38,511 nucleotides of DNA from [Clostridium] ultunense DSM 10521 (GCF_000511955.1 NZ_AZSU01000003.1:560094-598604), one strand, 5' to 3'. Numbered from the stretch's first letter, positions 17,883 through 26,144 are shown. Numbers and translations: made by a program. The notes: generated by a model from the letters alone, not told the origin.

Positions 17883-18201
17883 TAAATATTTAAAAAGTAT
17901 AAAAGTATTGACGGAGACAAAAATACTGAAAAATTAACTACAGAGAGCCGAAGTTGGTGAGATTCGGTGTTAATACAGTATATAATGATCACTCCAGAGC
18001 TGCAGAGTTGAAAGATTTTCAAGTAAACGAAGCCGGTAATCTACATAGTAGATGTGCCACCGTTATATGGCTAGGGTTCAAGGTGTTTACCTTCGACCTG
18101 AAGAGGCAATTCACGTGAGTGAATTGTAAACTAGAGTGGTACCGCGAGAATATCCCTCGTCTCTAGAACATTAGATTATGTTTTAGAGACGAGGGTTTTT
18201 T
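17883..18201 (+). ncRNA. T-box riboswitch leader, probable isoleucine (ATC) specifier
   Basis: A tRNA-sensing leader that ends in a terminator. The T-box core TGGTACCGCG is at 18137-18146; its TGGT would pair with a tRNA ending ACCA, consistent with a discriminator A. Stem I shows the AGAGAG (17942-17947) and GGTGA (17956-17960) apical-loop elements. The lower part folds as GGAG/CTCC (17913-17916, 17992-17995) and TACTG/CAGTA (17924-17928, 17976-17980) around an internal loop. The triplet directly before the conserved A and the CTCC strand is ATC (17988-17990), so the specifier is read as isoleucine. A K-turn-like TGA/GA pair flanks the lower helix. The specifier is an inference from position; the T-box itself is clear. 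Confidence 0.93.
18154..18201 (+). terminator. T-box regulated terminator
   Basis: A 12-bp stem (18154-18165 with 18184-18195), extended by an inner AACAT/ATGTT pairing, is followed by six T residues. Uncharged tRNA binding at the T-box would favour the competing antiterminator. Confidence 0.93.
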
Positions 18202-18265
18202 ATTTTATATAAGTCTGGCCAGAACTTATCTAAAAAATCAACTAATTTATAAGGAGGATGTTTGA

Positions 18266-19459
18266 ATGAGTAGTTTAGTAGCCCTGACGGTTGTTTGTTC
18301 CATTTTTGCAGTTGGAGATTTTGTATCTGCAAAGACCAAATCAATTCTATCGATGATGTTTGTTTCTTCTGTAATTCTTTTAGTTGGTTTTTGGGTAGGT
18401 TTACCTGAAACAATTTTTCAAGATGCAGGATTAACAGGTTTAGGTAGTTTAATGATTGCTTTTCTAATTACACATATGGGAACTCTATTAAGCCTTGAAG
18501 ATTTAAAAAAGCAATGGAAAACTGTAGTAATTGCAGTAGGGGCTGTAGTTGGTATAGGAGTATTCTTATTCTTTGTAGGAACCCCTATTATTGGAAGGGA
18601 TTATGCCGTATCAGCAGCACCTCCAATTTCAGGCGGTATTGTAGCTGCCATAATAATGGGAGATGCAGCTAAGGCAAAAGGGTTAGAAATCATTGCTGTC
18701 TTTACTACTTTATTAGTAGTTATTCAAGGATTCTTTGGACTACCTGTTGCTTCTTTACTATTGAACAAGGAAGCTAAAAGATTAGTTAATAACTACAGGA
18801 ATAATCAAATGGAGAAAGAATCTAAAGCTTTAGAAGAAGTAGCAATTGCTTCTGATGAAGAAAAAGAGCCCAAAAAGAAACTAATCCCACCTTTACCAAA
18901 AGAATTACAAACCAATTATGTTTTATTAGCTAAAATTGGGTTGGTTGCTATGTTAGGTTTTAAATTAGCCGAACTGACCAATGGAATACTCAATGCAAAT
19001 GTTTTGTGTCTAATACTTGGTATTATAGGCAGAGAAATAGGTTTTCTTGAAGAAAATATCATGGTTAAAGCAAACTCATTTGGCCTAGCCATAGTGGGGC
19101 TTATGGCTGTTGCTTTTGGAAATCTTGCAATGGCTACTCCACAAATGCTTAGATCATTAATATGGCCATTAATAGCCAGTTTAGTTTTAGGGCTAATTGG
19201 AATATTTATATTCTCTAGTATCCTTGGAAAATTATTAGGATATTCAAAAGAAATGGCAATTTCAATAGGAGTCTCAGCATTATTCGGATTCCCTGGAACT
19301 TATATATTGACAAATGAAGTTGTTAATGCAGTAGGTGAAACAGACGATGAAAAGAAGATAATTTCAGATGAAGTATTGCCTAAGATGTTAGTAGCAGGCT
19401 TTGTAACAGTTACTATATCATCGGTAATACTTGCAGGATTTATGGTTAATCTCATATAA
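18266..19459 (+). CDS. Multi-pass membrane transporter, family not firmly assigned
   Basis: A 397-residue integral membrane protein with about ten hydrophobic segments in two halves, split by a long charged cytoplasmic loop (about 172-212, rich in E and K). Each half has glycine-rich re-entrant-like stretches (APPISGGIVAAIIMGDAA in the first, SALFGFPGTYILTN in the second), the layout of ion-coupled inverted-repeat symporters of the glutamate/hydroxycarboxylate type. I cannot name the family with confidence. It begins with ATG after AAGGAGG, directly downstream of the T-box terminator, and is followed by an amidohydrolase gene 38 bases later. Context suggests uptake of an amino acid derivative or peptide. 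Confidence 0.7.
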   Translation: MSSLVALTVVCSIFAVGDFVSAKTKSILSMMFVSSVILLVGFWVGLPETIFQDAGLTGLGSLMIAFLITHMGTLLSLEDLKKQWKTVVIAVGAVVGIGVFLFFVGTPIIGRDYAVSAAPPISGGIVAAIIMGDAAKAKGLEIIAVFTTLLVVIQGFFGLPVASLLLNKEAKRLVNNYRNNQMEKESKALEEVAIASDEEKEPKKKLIPPLPKELQTNYVLLAKIGLVAMLGFKLAELTNGILNANVLCLILGIIGREIGFLEENIMVKANSFGLAIVGLMAVAFGNLAMATPQMLRSLIWPLIASLVLGLIGIFIFSSILGKLLGYSKEMAISIGVSALFGFPGTYILTNEVVNAVGETDDEKKIISDEVLPKMLVAGFVTVTISSVILAGFMVNLI

Positions 19460-19497
19460 AACTTATTGAAACGATAAAATAAGGGAGGAAATCAAAA

Positions 19498-20688
19498 ATG
19501 ACTAATAAAACTTTATATAAAGGATTTACATTAATTGATGGCAATGGAGAATCTCCAGTGGAAAGGGCTTGGTTTCTTGTAGAAGATAAAAAGGTTTTAA
19601 AAATCGGACAAGGTAATGAACACCCTGATTTAGATAATGCCCAGGTGGTGGATTTAAGTGGGAAAACCGTTATGCCTGGTTTAATCAACTGTCATGTTCA
19701 TATTACCATGGATCCAGTGGCAGATCCCTTCTCCTTAATATCAAAAGAAACAGATGCAGAAACCACCCTTAGAGGGGTAGCCAATCTAAAAAAGCATCTA
19801 AAAGCTGGGACCACCTATTTTAGAGATGTAGGTGCTCCCAATGGCATCGATTTGGCTTTAAGAAATGGGGTAAAAGAAGGATTAGTTGAAGGTCCAGAGT
19901 TCTTAGTAGCATGCCAGTGCCTAACTATGACCGGCGGCCATGGTTGGCCAATGGGCAGAGAAGCAGATGGACCAGATGAATTAAGGAAGGCTGCTAGAGA
20001 GCAATTGAAAAAAGGAGCAGATGTTGTTAAAATAATGGCTACAGGTGGGGTTATGACTCCTGGGGTAGAACCTGGTTCACCTCAACTTTCTAAAGAGGAA
20101 ATGGAGACGGCTATCTATGAGGCTCATAAAGCTGGTAAAAAAACTGCTACCCATGCTCAAGGTACAGAAGGTATAAAAAATGCAGTGTTAGCCGGGATAG
20201 ATTCTGTCGAACATGGTATATTCTTAGATGATGAAGTTATTGAACTAATGGTTAAAAGAGGGGTTTATCTAGTTCCAACCTTAGTTGCACCATATTTCAT
20301 AGTAAAAAATGGGACAGAATCTGGTATACCAGAATTTGCAGTAAAAAAAGCTAAAATGGTCATGGAAAGCCATATGGATAGTTTTAGAAAAGCCCATGAA
20401 GCAGGGGTTAAAATTGCTATGGGTACTGATGCTGGCACTCCTTTCAACTTTCATGATAAAGCACCTTATGAATTGAAGCTAATGGTAGAAGGTGGAATGA
20501 CTCCAATGGAGGCTGTTGTTGCTTCCACAAAAACCGCATCAGAACTTCTAGGCATAGACAAAGATTATGGTACTTTAGAAGAAGACAAGTTTGCTGATTT
20601 TATTGTACTAGATGAAAATCCCCTAGACAATTTAGATACTCTATTTAATATAAATAAAGTTTATAAACTAGGTAAATTAGTAAAATAA
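19498..20688 (+). CDS. Metal-dependent amidohydrolase (imidazolonepropionase/Xaa-dipeptidase-like)
   Basis: A 396-residue amidohydrolase-superfamily TIM barrel. The first metal motif HVHITMD follows TVMPGLINC (about 61-69); the bridging lysine is probably in DVVKIMATGGVMTPG; later ligands are in KKTATHAQG (His), DSVEHG (His) and the catalytic Asp in MGTDAGTP. The segment MTGGHGWPMGREADG is typical of the COG1228 group, whose studied members hydrolyse N-acyl or Xaa-Pro/Xaa-Arg-type dipeptides and related amides. The substrate cannot be fixed here. It shares a transcript with the transporter under T-box control, suggesting that it releases an amino acid from an imported amide or dipeptide. AGGGAGG lies before the ATG. 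Confidence 0.88.
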   Translation: MTNKTLYKGFTLIDGNGESPVERAWFLVEDKKVLKIGQGNEHPDLDNAQVVDLSGKTVMPGLINCHVHITMDPVADPFSLISKETDAETTLRGVANLKKHLKAGTTYFRDVGAPNGIDLALRNGVKEGLVEGPEFLVACQCLTMTGGHGWPMGREADGPDELRKAAREQLKKGADVVKIMATGGVMTPGVEPGSPQLSKEEMETAIYEAHKAGKKTATHAQGTEGIKNAVLAGIDSVEHGIFLDDEVIELMVKRGVYLVPTLVAPYFIVKNGTESGIPEFAVKKAKMVMESHMDSFRKAHEAGVKIAMGTDAGTPFNFHDKAPYELKLMVEGGMTPMEAVVASTKTASELLGIDKDYGTLEEDKFADFIVLDENPLDNLDTLFNINKVYKLGKLVK

Positions 20689-20693
20689 TCTGA

Positions 20694-20729
20694 AAAAGAA
20701 CTCTTATGTCTAAATATAAGAGTTCTTTT
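20694..20729. terminator. Bidirectional terminator between the amidohydrolase gene and mobB
   Basis: A perfect 14-bp stem (20694-20707 with 20716-20729) ends in T-runs on both strands. It closes the T-box operon on the plus strand and the 13-gene Moco-linked operon on the minus strand. Confidence 0.92.
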
Positions 20730-20732
20730 CCC

Positions 20733-21377
20733 CTACAATATCCTAACCACTATTTCCTTCCCTTTCTCATATCCTTCTAATTCCTTCACAACCCCTAGTA
20801 CAGCATTAAACAATATATTTTGAACAAAAGGAACCATATCTATATCCTTTCCATCTATTTGTAGTTTTACTTTTGATTTTACTGATAATTTGTCAAATAC
20901 TTTTTCTTCTATTAAATCAACTAGCCTTTCCGCATTATCCATGGCGTTGATGACAGGTAGACCTTCAAATTCCTCTAGTGTGTTGGATAACTTACCAGAT
21001 ATGGCAAATACCATATCATCTAATCTTTCTAATATTTCCTTTTCATTGTGAGCAGTTATGATTTTGGGCACATTAGCATCAGTTACCCCTTCTAATATTA
21101 CAAAATCATGATTGTAAAACTTTAAAATCTCATCCATGCTAAGCCTTTCTTGGAATAATATATCCGTTTCATAATAGCCTCTTGCCGTCACTAACTGTGA
21201 TCCCGCTTCTTTATGCCTATATGTATTTGATCCTTCTGTATCTATGGCAAATTGTTCAAAATGTATTTCTTTCACTGAACCTACGGAATATTTTCTTTTC
21301 CTCAGTTCTTTAATAATATTTTCTATGGTTGTAGTCTTGCCCGATTCTGTAATTCCAACTACGGAAAAAACCTTCAT
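20733..21377 (-). CDS. mobB: Molybdopterin-guanine dinucleotide biosynthesis protein B (MobB)
   Basis: A GTP-binding accessory protein for attaching GMP to molybdopterin. The P-loop GITESGKTTT lies at residues 8-17. It is followed by SVKEIHFEQFAIDTEGSNTYRHKEAGS, the family segment that corresponds to the D-GKDS/T-R motif in classical MobB, then FVILEGVTD (Walker B-like). A C-terminal extension (VKLQIDGKDIDMVPFVQNI) is seen in clostridial MobB proteins. I place the start at ATG 21377 (MKVFSVVGI) behind GGAGGG; an upstream in-frame ATG at 21422 would overlap ecfT. The 214-residue gene ends the long operon, 17 bases after the ECF T component. MobA is not in the window. Confidence 0.85.
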   Translation of the reverse strand: MKVFSVVGITESGKTTTIENIIKELRKRKYSVGSVKEIHFEQFAIDTEGSNTYRHKEAGSQLVTARGYYETDILFQERLSMDEILKFYNHDFVILEGVTDANVPKIITAHNEKEILERLDDMVFAISGKLSNTLEEFEGLPVINAMDNAERLVDLIEEKVFDKLSVKSKVKLQIDGKDIDMVPFVQNILFNAVLGVVKELEGYEKGKEIVVRIL

Positions 21378-21394
21378 CTTTTTCCCTCCATTTA

Positions 21395-22132
21395 TTAATG
21401 AAAATAAAAAACAATATAGCAAATAGTGAAAATAATGCTAATAAATATAATAAGGTAATCCCATTTGGACATTTTTAAAACTAAGTAGCTAGTACGATTA
21501 TCATAGGCTCTAAAGCCTCTCACCTCCATAGCAATAGAAAGTTTTTCTGCTTTTAATAAAACACCTGCTAATATGGGAGTAAATAAATAGGAATAGACAC
21601 TAACTCTTTCCCTTATAGGTATATTATTAATCTCAATCCCTCGCAATTGTATAGCAGTTAAAGAATCTTTTATTTCCTCAGTTAACAAGGGTAAAAATCT
21701 AATTCCAAGTGCCACCATAAAAGCTATATCATAGGGTAGTCCCCATTGAACAAAACCTTGGACTATCTCCCTTGAATTGGATGTCGTAATAATTGTAGCA
21801 GAAAATATTATTATCATCATCCGCATTATAAATTGTAAACCCTTTTCCAACCCAAGGGTACTTAGAACTGTAAAATTTCCTATAGATAGAAAAGCTTCAC
21901 CCTCTGAAGAAAATATACTCTGTATTATTGCAATAATTGCTAGCATATACAAAAGTCTTTTCGTTTTTTTAAAACTTCTTATAATATCAACCTTAAAAAA
22001 TTTAGCCACCAATATTGACAATGTTAAAACTATAAGGAGATCGAAAATATCCTTGGCTACTATACCCAAAGTTGAAATACATAAGACTACAATTAACTTT
22101 GTCCTAGGGTCTAATTTAAATCCTCTGGTCAT
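21395..22132 (-). CDS. ECF transporter T component (energy-coupling membrane scaffold)
   Basis: EcfT/CbiQ-family integral membrane protein that couples two ATPases to a substrate-binding S component. It begins FKLDPRTKLIV, a family hallmark, and has about five to six membrane segments. The cytoplasmic coupling region contains SLTAIQLRGIE and SIAMEVRGFRAYDNR, the two Ala-Arg-Gly-type motifs that dock on the ATPases. I choose the ATG at 22132 (MTRGFKL), 6 bases after GAGGTGAGG, giving 245 residues; an in-frame GTG at 22144 lies within that site. It overlaps the upstream ATPase gene by 17 bases. Confidence 0.92.
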   Translation of the reverse strand: MTRGFKLDPRTKLIVVLCISTLGIVAKDIFDLLIVLTLSILVAKFFKVDIIRSFKKTKRLLYMLAIIAIIQSIFSSEGEAFLSIGNFTVLSTLGLEKGLQFIMRMMIIIFSATIITTSNSREIVQGFVQWGLPYDIAFMVALGIRFLPLLTEEIKDSLTAIQLRGIEINNIPIRERVSVYSYLFTPILAGVLLKAEKLSIAMEVRGFRAYDNRTSYLVLKMSKWDYLIIFISIIFTICYIVFYFH

Positions 22133-22790
22133 AGATGACCTCACCTCTGTAAATCCTTATCACTCGTTGGAATAATTGTTTGATAAAAGAATGATCATGA
22201 CTTATAATTGTCATACCAATTCCTCTATCTACTAATTCTTTTAGCAGGTCTACCAACAGTCTTTTTCTTTCCCCATCAAGTCCTGTAGTAGGTTCATCTA
22301 GTATTAAATACTTGGGCTCATTAATAAGTATTGTAGCAATAGCAAGCCTTTGTTTTTCTCCCTGGCTTAACAATAATGGGGAGGATTTTCTTACATGTTC
22401 CAATTGGAATAATCTTAGCAATCCTTCTATCCTATCTTCCAAATAATCTTCATCATATCCCTTTAGTCTAGAAACAAATCCTAATTCTTCTTCTACTCTA
22501 TTGGCAAAAAATTGTTTTTCTGGGTTTTGGAATAAATAGCCTATTTTTGATCCTATTTGGGCTAAAGTCATCTCAGAAATATCTTTATTTAGGATAAAGG
22601 CTTGTCCTTCTGTAGGCTTTAAAATTCCCATCATCAGTTTACCCAAAGTAGTTTTACCACTTCCATTTGGCCCTAATATGGCTGTAATTTCATCCTTTTG
22701 GATTTTTAAGTTTAAATTATTGATAATTGGTCTATCCTTTTTATATTCAAAGGATAAATCCCTTAATTCTATGAAGCCCAACCCTTTCAC
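22116..22790 (-). CDS. ECF transporter ATP-binding protein (second ATPase)
   Basis: A 224-residue ABC ATPase. Walker A is GPNGSGKTT, the Q-loop is GYLFQNPEKQFF (a motif typical of ECF ATPases), the signature is LLSQGEKQRLAIA (LSQGE instead of LSGGQ), Walker B is LILDEPTTGLD and the switch histidine is in TIISHDH. The start overlaps the stop of the first ATPase gene by 4 bases (ATGA type), which implies tight coupling. With its partner at 22787 it forms the ATPase pair of the ECF module. Confidence 0.93.
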   Translation of the reverse strand: MKGLGFIELRDLSFEYKKDRPIINNLNLKIQKDEITAILGPNGSGKTTLGKLMMGILKPTEGQAFILNKDISEMTLAQIGSKIGYLFQNPEKQFFANRVEEELGFVSRLKGYDEDYLEDRIEGLLRLFQLEHVRKSSPLLLSQGEKQRLAIATILINEPKYLILDEPTTGLDGERKRLLVDLLKELVDRGIGMTIISHDHSFIKQLFQRVIRIYRGEVIYDQRI

Positions 22791-23470
22791 CAGCCTTTGT
22801 ATTCCCTTAACTTCCCATCTCTAAGTTCCAAAACCCTATCTGCTATATTTAAATTCTCTAAATCATGCTCTACCAATACTATGGTCTTATCTTCTTCTTT
22901 TAAACTTAAAATTGTTTCTTTGATCCTCTCTTTTCCTTGATCATCCAACTGGGCTAAAGCTTCATCCAGCAATAATATATCCGATTCCATAGCTAAAATT
23001 GCAGCAATAGCCACTAATTGTTTTTGTCCTCCTGATAAATTATTAGGATTTTCGTATCGATAATCCTCCAAATGAACAATATCAAGTACTTTTTTTATTC
23101 TTTCTTCGATTACTTTTCTTTCTACCATGAGATTTTCAGGGCCAAAAGCTATTTCATCTTCAACAGTAGGTGAAAAAAGCTGGGTATCTGGGTCTTGGAA
23201 TACAATTCCTACCCTTTTGGCTATATCGGGTATTTTAAAGTTTTTTACTTCTTCTCCCCACAATTTAACCTCACCTTTAATTTGGCCTTTCCGAATATGT
23301 GGTATTATACCACATATTATATTTAACAAAGTGCTTTTCCCACTACCACTTTGGCCAACTAAAGCTAAAATTTCCCCTTTGGATACAGTTAAATCTACTC
23401 CCTTCAGTATATAATCAGGGCTCCCTCTATATTTAAAGTATAGATTACGTATTTCAATTGGATTTATCAT
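22787..23470 (-). CDS. ECF transporter ATP-binding protein (first ATPase)
   Basis: ABC ATPase of about 227 residues. Walker A is GQSGSGKST, the Q-loop is GIVFQDPDTQLF (ECF/CbiO type), the signature is NLSGGQKQLVAIA, Walker B is ILLLDEALAQLD (Ala in place of the usual Pro after the catalytic Glu) and the switch histidine is in VLVEHD. The start is placed at ATG 23470 (MINPIEIRNLYF), which overlaps the previous stop as ATGA and follows GGAG; a longer reading from 23503 lacks a good site. Pairs with the second ATPase and the T component immediately downstream. Confidence 0.93.
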   Translation of the reverse strand: MINPIEIRNLYFKYRGSPDYILKGVDLTVSKGEILALVGQSGSGKSTLLNIICGIIPHIRKGQIKGEVKLWGEEVKNFKIPDIAKRVGIVFQDPDTQLFSPTVEDEIAFGPENLMVERKVIEERIKKVLDIVHLEDYRYENPNNLSGGQKQLVAIAAILAMESDILLLDEALAQLDDQGKERIKETILSLKEEDKTIVLVEHDLENLNIADRVLELRDGKLREYKGW

Positions 23471-23979
23471 TTTAGTTCTATCTCCACAACAAATTTGCAC
23501 CATCTTTGGCTAAACTCATCTTTTCTTGCAATTATTTGGTAAGGCCCACTACCCCCTTCTCCCTTTGCCTTTAAAAATTTTCCGTTAAGCTTATAAGCTA
23601 AGTATAGATTATCTTCATCTATCACTTCTTGAATACCAAAAGCTACGGTATAACCATCTATACCTCTTATTATTACCTGTCTTTTATCCTCAATGGTTAT
23701 TCCAGCTTTTTCAATTATCTTTATTAAAAGTACCCCTGTATAATTCTGTTCTTCTGGATCCGTATCACTAGTATCTAAAGTAGCAGTAAATTCTTTTCCA
23801 CCTATTTGGGATATATCTTCAAATTTAAGTTTCGTTTCTATTCCATCATCTTTTATAATAATTTCTCTATTTGCTTCAGCCCCTTGTACATCTTTAACCA
23901 TTTTCCTGTTCATAAAAGCAAAAACCCCCATAATAATTATTAGAAAAACTAAAATAATTCCTATAGTCCTATTAGTCAA
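23467..23979 (-). CDS. Membrane-anchored single PF00174-like domain protein (A)
   Basis: A small exported protein of about 170 residues. One N-terminal membrane anchor (about 6-24) is followed by a single extracytoplasmic domain. The domain pattern YTGVLLIKIIEKAGI, then RGIDGYTVAFGI, LYLAYKLNGKFL, GSGPYQIIARKDEFSQRWCK and a final VEIELK matches the C-terminal part of the sulfite-oxidase/YedY Mo-binding fold, in which a W-x-G-V-L-x-x-L-L element precedes DGY and G-P-x-R-L-V. The cysteine that ligates Mo in true enzymes is absent from the expected place. I prefer TTG 23979, 7 bases after GGGGGG, to ATG 23994. It is sandwiched between the phosphodiesterase and the ECF ATPase genes, so it may hand substrate to the transporter. 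Confidence 0.65.
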   Translation of the reverse strand: MTNRTIGIILVFLIIIMGVFAFMNRKMVKDVQGAEANREIIIKDDGIETKLKFEDISQIGGKEFTATLDTSDTDPEEQNYTGVLLIKIIEKAGITIEDKRQVIIRGIDGYTVAFGIQEVIDEDNLYLAYKLNGKFLKAKGEGGSGPYQIIARKDEFSQRWCKFVVEIELK

Positions 23980-25045
23980 AATGATTCCCCCCATCTAAAA
24001 TCAAATAAGGAACCACCATATCCTCGTATCTAAATTCTCCGTGATCTCCCCCATCCTCCGTAGAGTGCATACCATGATCAGCAGTTATTATTACCTTTCC
24101 ACTCCAGTTAGAAACTAATTCCTCCACATATCCATCTACTCTTTTAATAAATTCCATAGTCTCTAAAGATAAGTCTCCATGACTATGTCCTGAATCATCT
24201 ATACCATGAAAATGTGTAAAAACCAAATTGTGTTCTTCATTTATTGCCTTAAGGGTAGATTCAAATACTTCATCATCGGTAAATCCATCTCCATTATTAT
24301 CTAAATTCAATACTGGTTCAATTTCCGTCTTTAATATTCCTATATCCCCTTCAATATATATGGCTTTTTTACCTAAATCTTCAGCCAGTTTGAATATTGA
24401 GTCTACCTGTAATTCCCTTTGCTTTCGTGAATGAACTCCATTTTCTATAGGGAATTTACCAGTGAGCATTGCTGCTAATCCTGCATTTGTTACCGGTTTA
24501 TATACGGACAAGGCCTTAGCAGCTTCCGGTTGTTTTCCTAAAAATGGTAGATAACCCTTTTCTATGGCATATTTATACTGATGGTAACCAAATCCATCTA
24601 GCAAAATAAATAATATATCTTCCTTTTGTAAATAATTGGACATATCATAATAAGAATCGGTTATACTAGCATCAGGAGGGTTTATTACCACTCCTTTTAC
24701 GTTTTTCATTCTAGCATTTCCTTCCTTATTGAGATAATCTATGGAATTAGCATTTGCTTCAAAATATCCACCTTCTTCTAAATATTCCACTTCACCTAAT
24801 CTTCCCATAGCTAAGGCTTTTTCTATCTTTTCATCAATTATATCTTCCAATTTGAATTTCTCTCTTTTAGTTGATACTGGCATAGTTTTTATATTTTTTT
24901 CACTATCGATTATATTCATTCCCATATCCTTTCCATCATTAGGATGGATATTGCCCATTTCTTTAGAGGTCTTTTTCGTACATGCTGCCATGGGAAACAA
25001 TATTAGGATAAGTAGGATTGATAAAGTAATATGTCTTTTACTCAT
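23972..25045 (-). CDS. Exported lipoprotein of the alkaline phosphatase/nucleotide pyrophosphatase superfamily
   Basis: A 357-residue lipoprotein with a signal peptide and lipobox (MAAC, Cys22). The catalytic domain has the metal-ligand set of type I phosphodiesterases: Asp in ILFILLDGFGYH, a threonine nucleophile candidate in KPVTNAGLAAMLTGK, the FTHFHGIDDSGHSHGD cluster, IITADHGM and a late HGEFR histidine. These enzymes split phosphodiester or pyrophosphate bonds, commonly in dinucleotides. Being surface-anchored and in the same operon as an ECF importer and mobB, it could convert an external dinucleotide cofactor (for example a molybdopterin dinucleotide or FAD) into an importable form; this is inference. 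It overlaps the ECF S gene by 8 bases. Confidence 0.85.
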   Translation of the reverse strand: MSKRHITLSILLILILFPMAACTKKTSKEMGNIHPNDGKDMGMNIIDSEKNIKTMPVSTKREKFKLEDIIDEKIEKALAMGRLGEVEYLEEGGYFEANANSIDYLNKEGNARMKNVKGVVINPPDASITDSYYDMSNYLQKEDILFILLDGFGYHQYKYAIEKGYLPFLGKQPEAAKALSVYKPVTNAGLAAMLTGKFPIENGVHSRKQRELQVDSIFKLAEDLGKKAIYIEGDIGILKTEIEPVLNLDNNGDGFTDDEVFESTLKAINEEHNLVFTHFHGIDDSGHSHGDLSLETMEFIKRVDGYVEELVSNWSGKVIITADHGMHSTEDGGDHGEFRYEDMVVPYLILDGGNHFD

Positions 25046-25616
25046 TGTATTCTCTCCTATTTATTAAATCATCTAGTGCTTCATTCTTCCTTAAACCTTT
25101 TACTATTGTATAAGCTATTAAGCCACCTATACCTCCCGACAAACTAGCTGCTGTTAAGGTCAATACTAAGGGTACCAAGGGCAATCTAAAGAAAACCATA
25201 TTGACCAAAAAAGTCCCACTTATATTGGCCAATATACCAGATACAAAATAATGGCCTTTTTGAAAACCCTTAGGTTTTGCTATTAATATATATAGATCTA
25301 CTACTAATCCAGGAATTATATATGTAAAAAAGCTTATGATCCCATGGGTACCATAGATCCCAAGACTCACTACCATAATTGCTTGAACTACGGATATTAA
25401 AGTAGCCACTCCTAGTCTACCTATTAAACCAACCCCTAATACTATCCACATCATATACAAACCACCAGCAATAGCCCCACCGGGAATATAGAGGGGGCCA
25501 GTTATTATATGGACTAAAGGTACAATGACTGGTTTAGTTGCTATTCCCAAAGTTGCCATAAGGGAAATAACGATTATTTCAAATATGGAAAATTTCCTAA
25601 CCAAATTTTTCAGCAT
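25038..25616 (-). CDS. ECF transporter S component, substrate unassigned
   Basis: A 192-residue hydrophobic protein with about six membrane segments, the size of ECF S components. The early segment TLGIATKPVIVPLVHIITGP and the following LYIPGGAIAGGLYMMW have the A-x-x-x-A-like and G-rich features of S proteins that dock on EcfT. It does not match the signatures I know for riboflavin, thiamine, biotin, folate, cobalamin or queuosine transporters. The T component and both ATPases lie downstream in the same operon, with an exported phosphodiesterase and a Mo-fold protein between. GGAGG lies before the ATG. Confidence 0.75.
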   Translation of the reverse strand: MLKNLVRKFSIFEIIVISLMATLGIATKPVIVPLVHIITGPLYIPGGAIAGGLYMMWIVLGVGLIGRLGVATLISVVQAIMVVSLGIYGTHGIISFFTYIIPGLVVDLYILIAKPKGFQKGHYFVSGILANISGTFLVNMVFFRLPLVPLVLTLTAASLSGGIGGLIAYTIVKGLRKNEALDDLINRREYNE

Positions 25617-25648
25617 AATATTGCCTCCAATAAATAGTCTAATGATTA

Positions 25649-26131
25649 TTATTCTAGTACAATCTCATCTATATGCTTTATCCACCTTTGACTGAAGGGA
25701 TCCTGTCTAATGACTAATTGAAAAGGCCCATTGCCACCTTGTTTCTTAGATTTTAATGGTTTGCCATCCCTTTCAAAGGTTAAATATACATTATTTGGTT
25801 CATTTATCTCTTCTGCACTCAATATTATTCTATATCCATCTGTAGCATTAAAAGTTAATCTTTCCACATTGGATATGTCTACATTTAGTGAATTGAATAA
25901 CTTGGACATTTCAACACCTTTATATTCAGTTAAAACGGGTTTCTTTCCACTGCTCCTTACTACAGCTGGAAAGGTTATAGAGTCGGTATGGTTATATATG
26001 AAATCCTTCTCAACGATCAATTGATCTTCCCCCTGTATAATATTTATAGATATATCCTCTTTGCTAGAATAGCTGAATATAAGTATAAATCCAATTACAA
26101 CTATTATTGGTATAATCTTTTTTATATCCAT
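25649..26131 (-). CDS. Membrane-anchored single PF00174-like domain protein (B)
   Basis: A 160-residue exported protein: an N-terminal signal anchor (about 5-22), then one domain with the family elements YKGVEMSKLFNSLNV, NATDGYRIIL, VYLTFERDGKPLKSK, GNGPFQLVIRQDPFSQRWIK and IDEIVLE. It is clearly a paralogue of protein A encoded at 23467-23979 (shared G-GP-Q, QDPFSQRW/KDEFSQRW). No cysteine is present in the domain. It lies between the polyferredoxin gene and the ECF S gene, so the two small paralogues flank the S component and phosphodiesterase. Probable role: a surface binding protein for the imported substrate, inferred from context. Confidence 0.65.
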   Translation of the reverse strand: MDIKKIIPIIVVIGFILIFSYSSKEDISINIIQGEDQLIVEKDFIYNHTDSITFPAVVRSSGKKPVLTEYKGVEMSKLFNSLNVDISNVERLTFNATDGYRIILSAEEINEPNNVYLTFERDGKPLKSKKQGGNGPFQLVIRQDPFSQRWIKHIDEIVLE

Positions 26132-26144
26132 AGTATCCCCCTTG

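Noticed and set aside
18183-18413. 76-codon minus-strand frame across the T-box terminator and transporter start
   Set aside because: It overlaps the regulated terminator and a well-supported plus-strand gene; no coding features.
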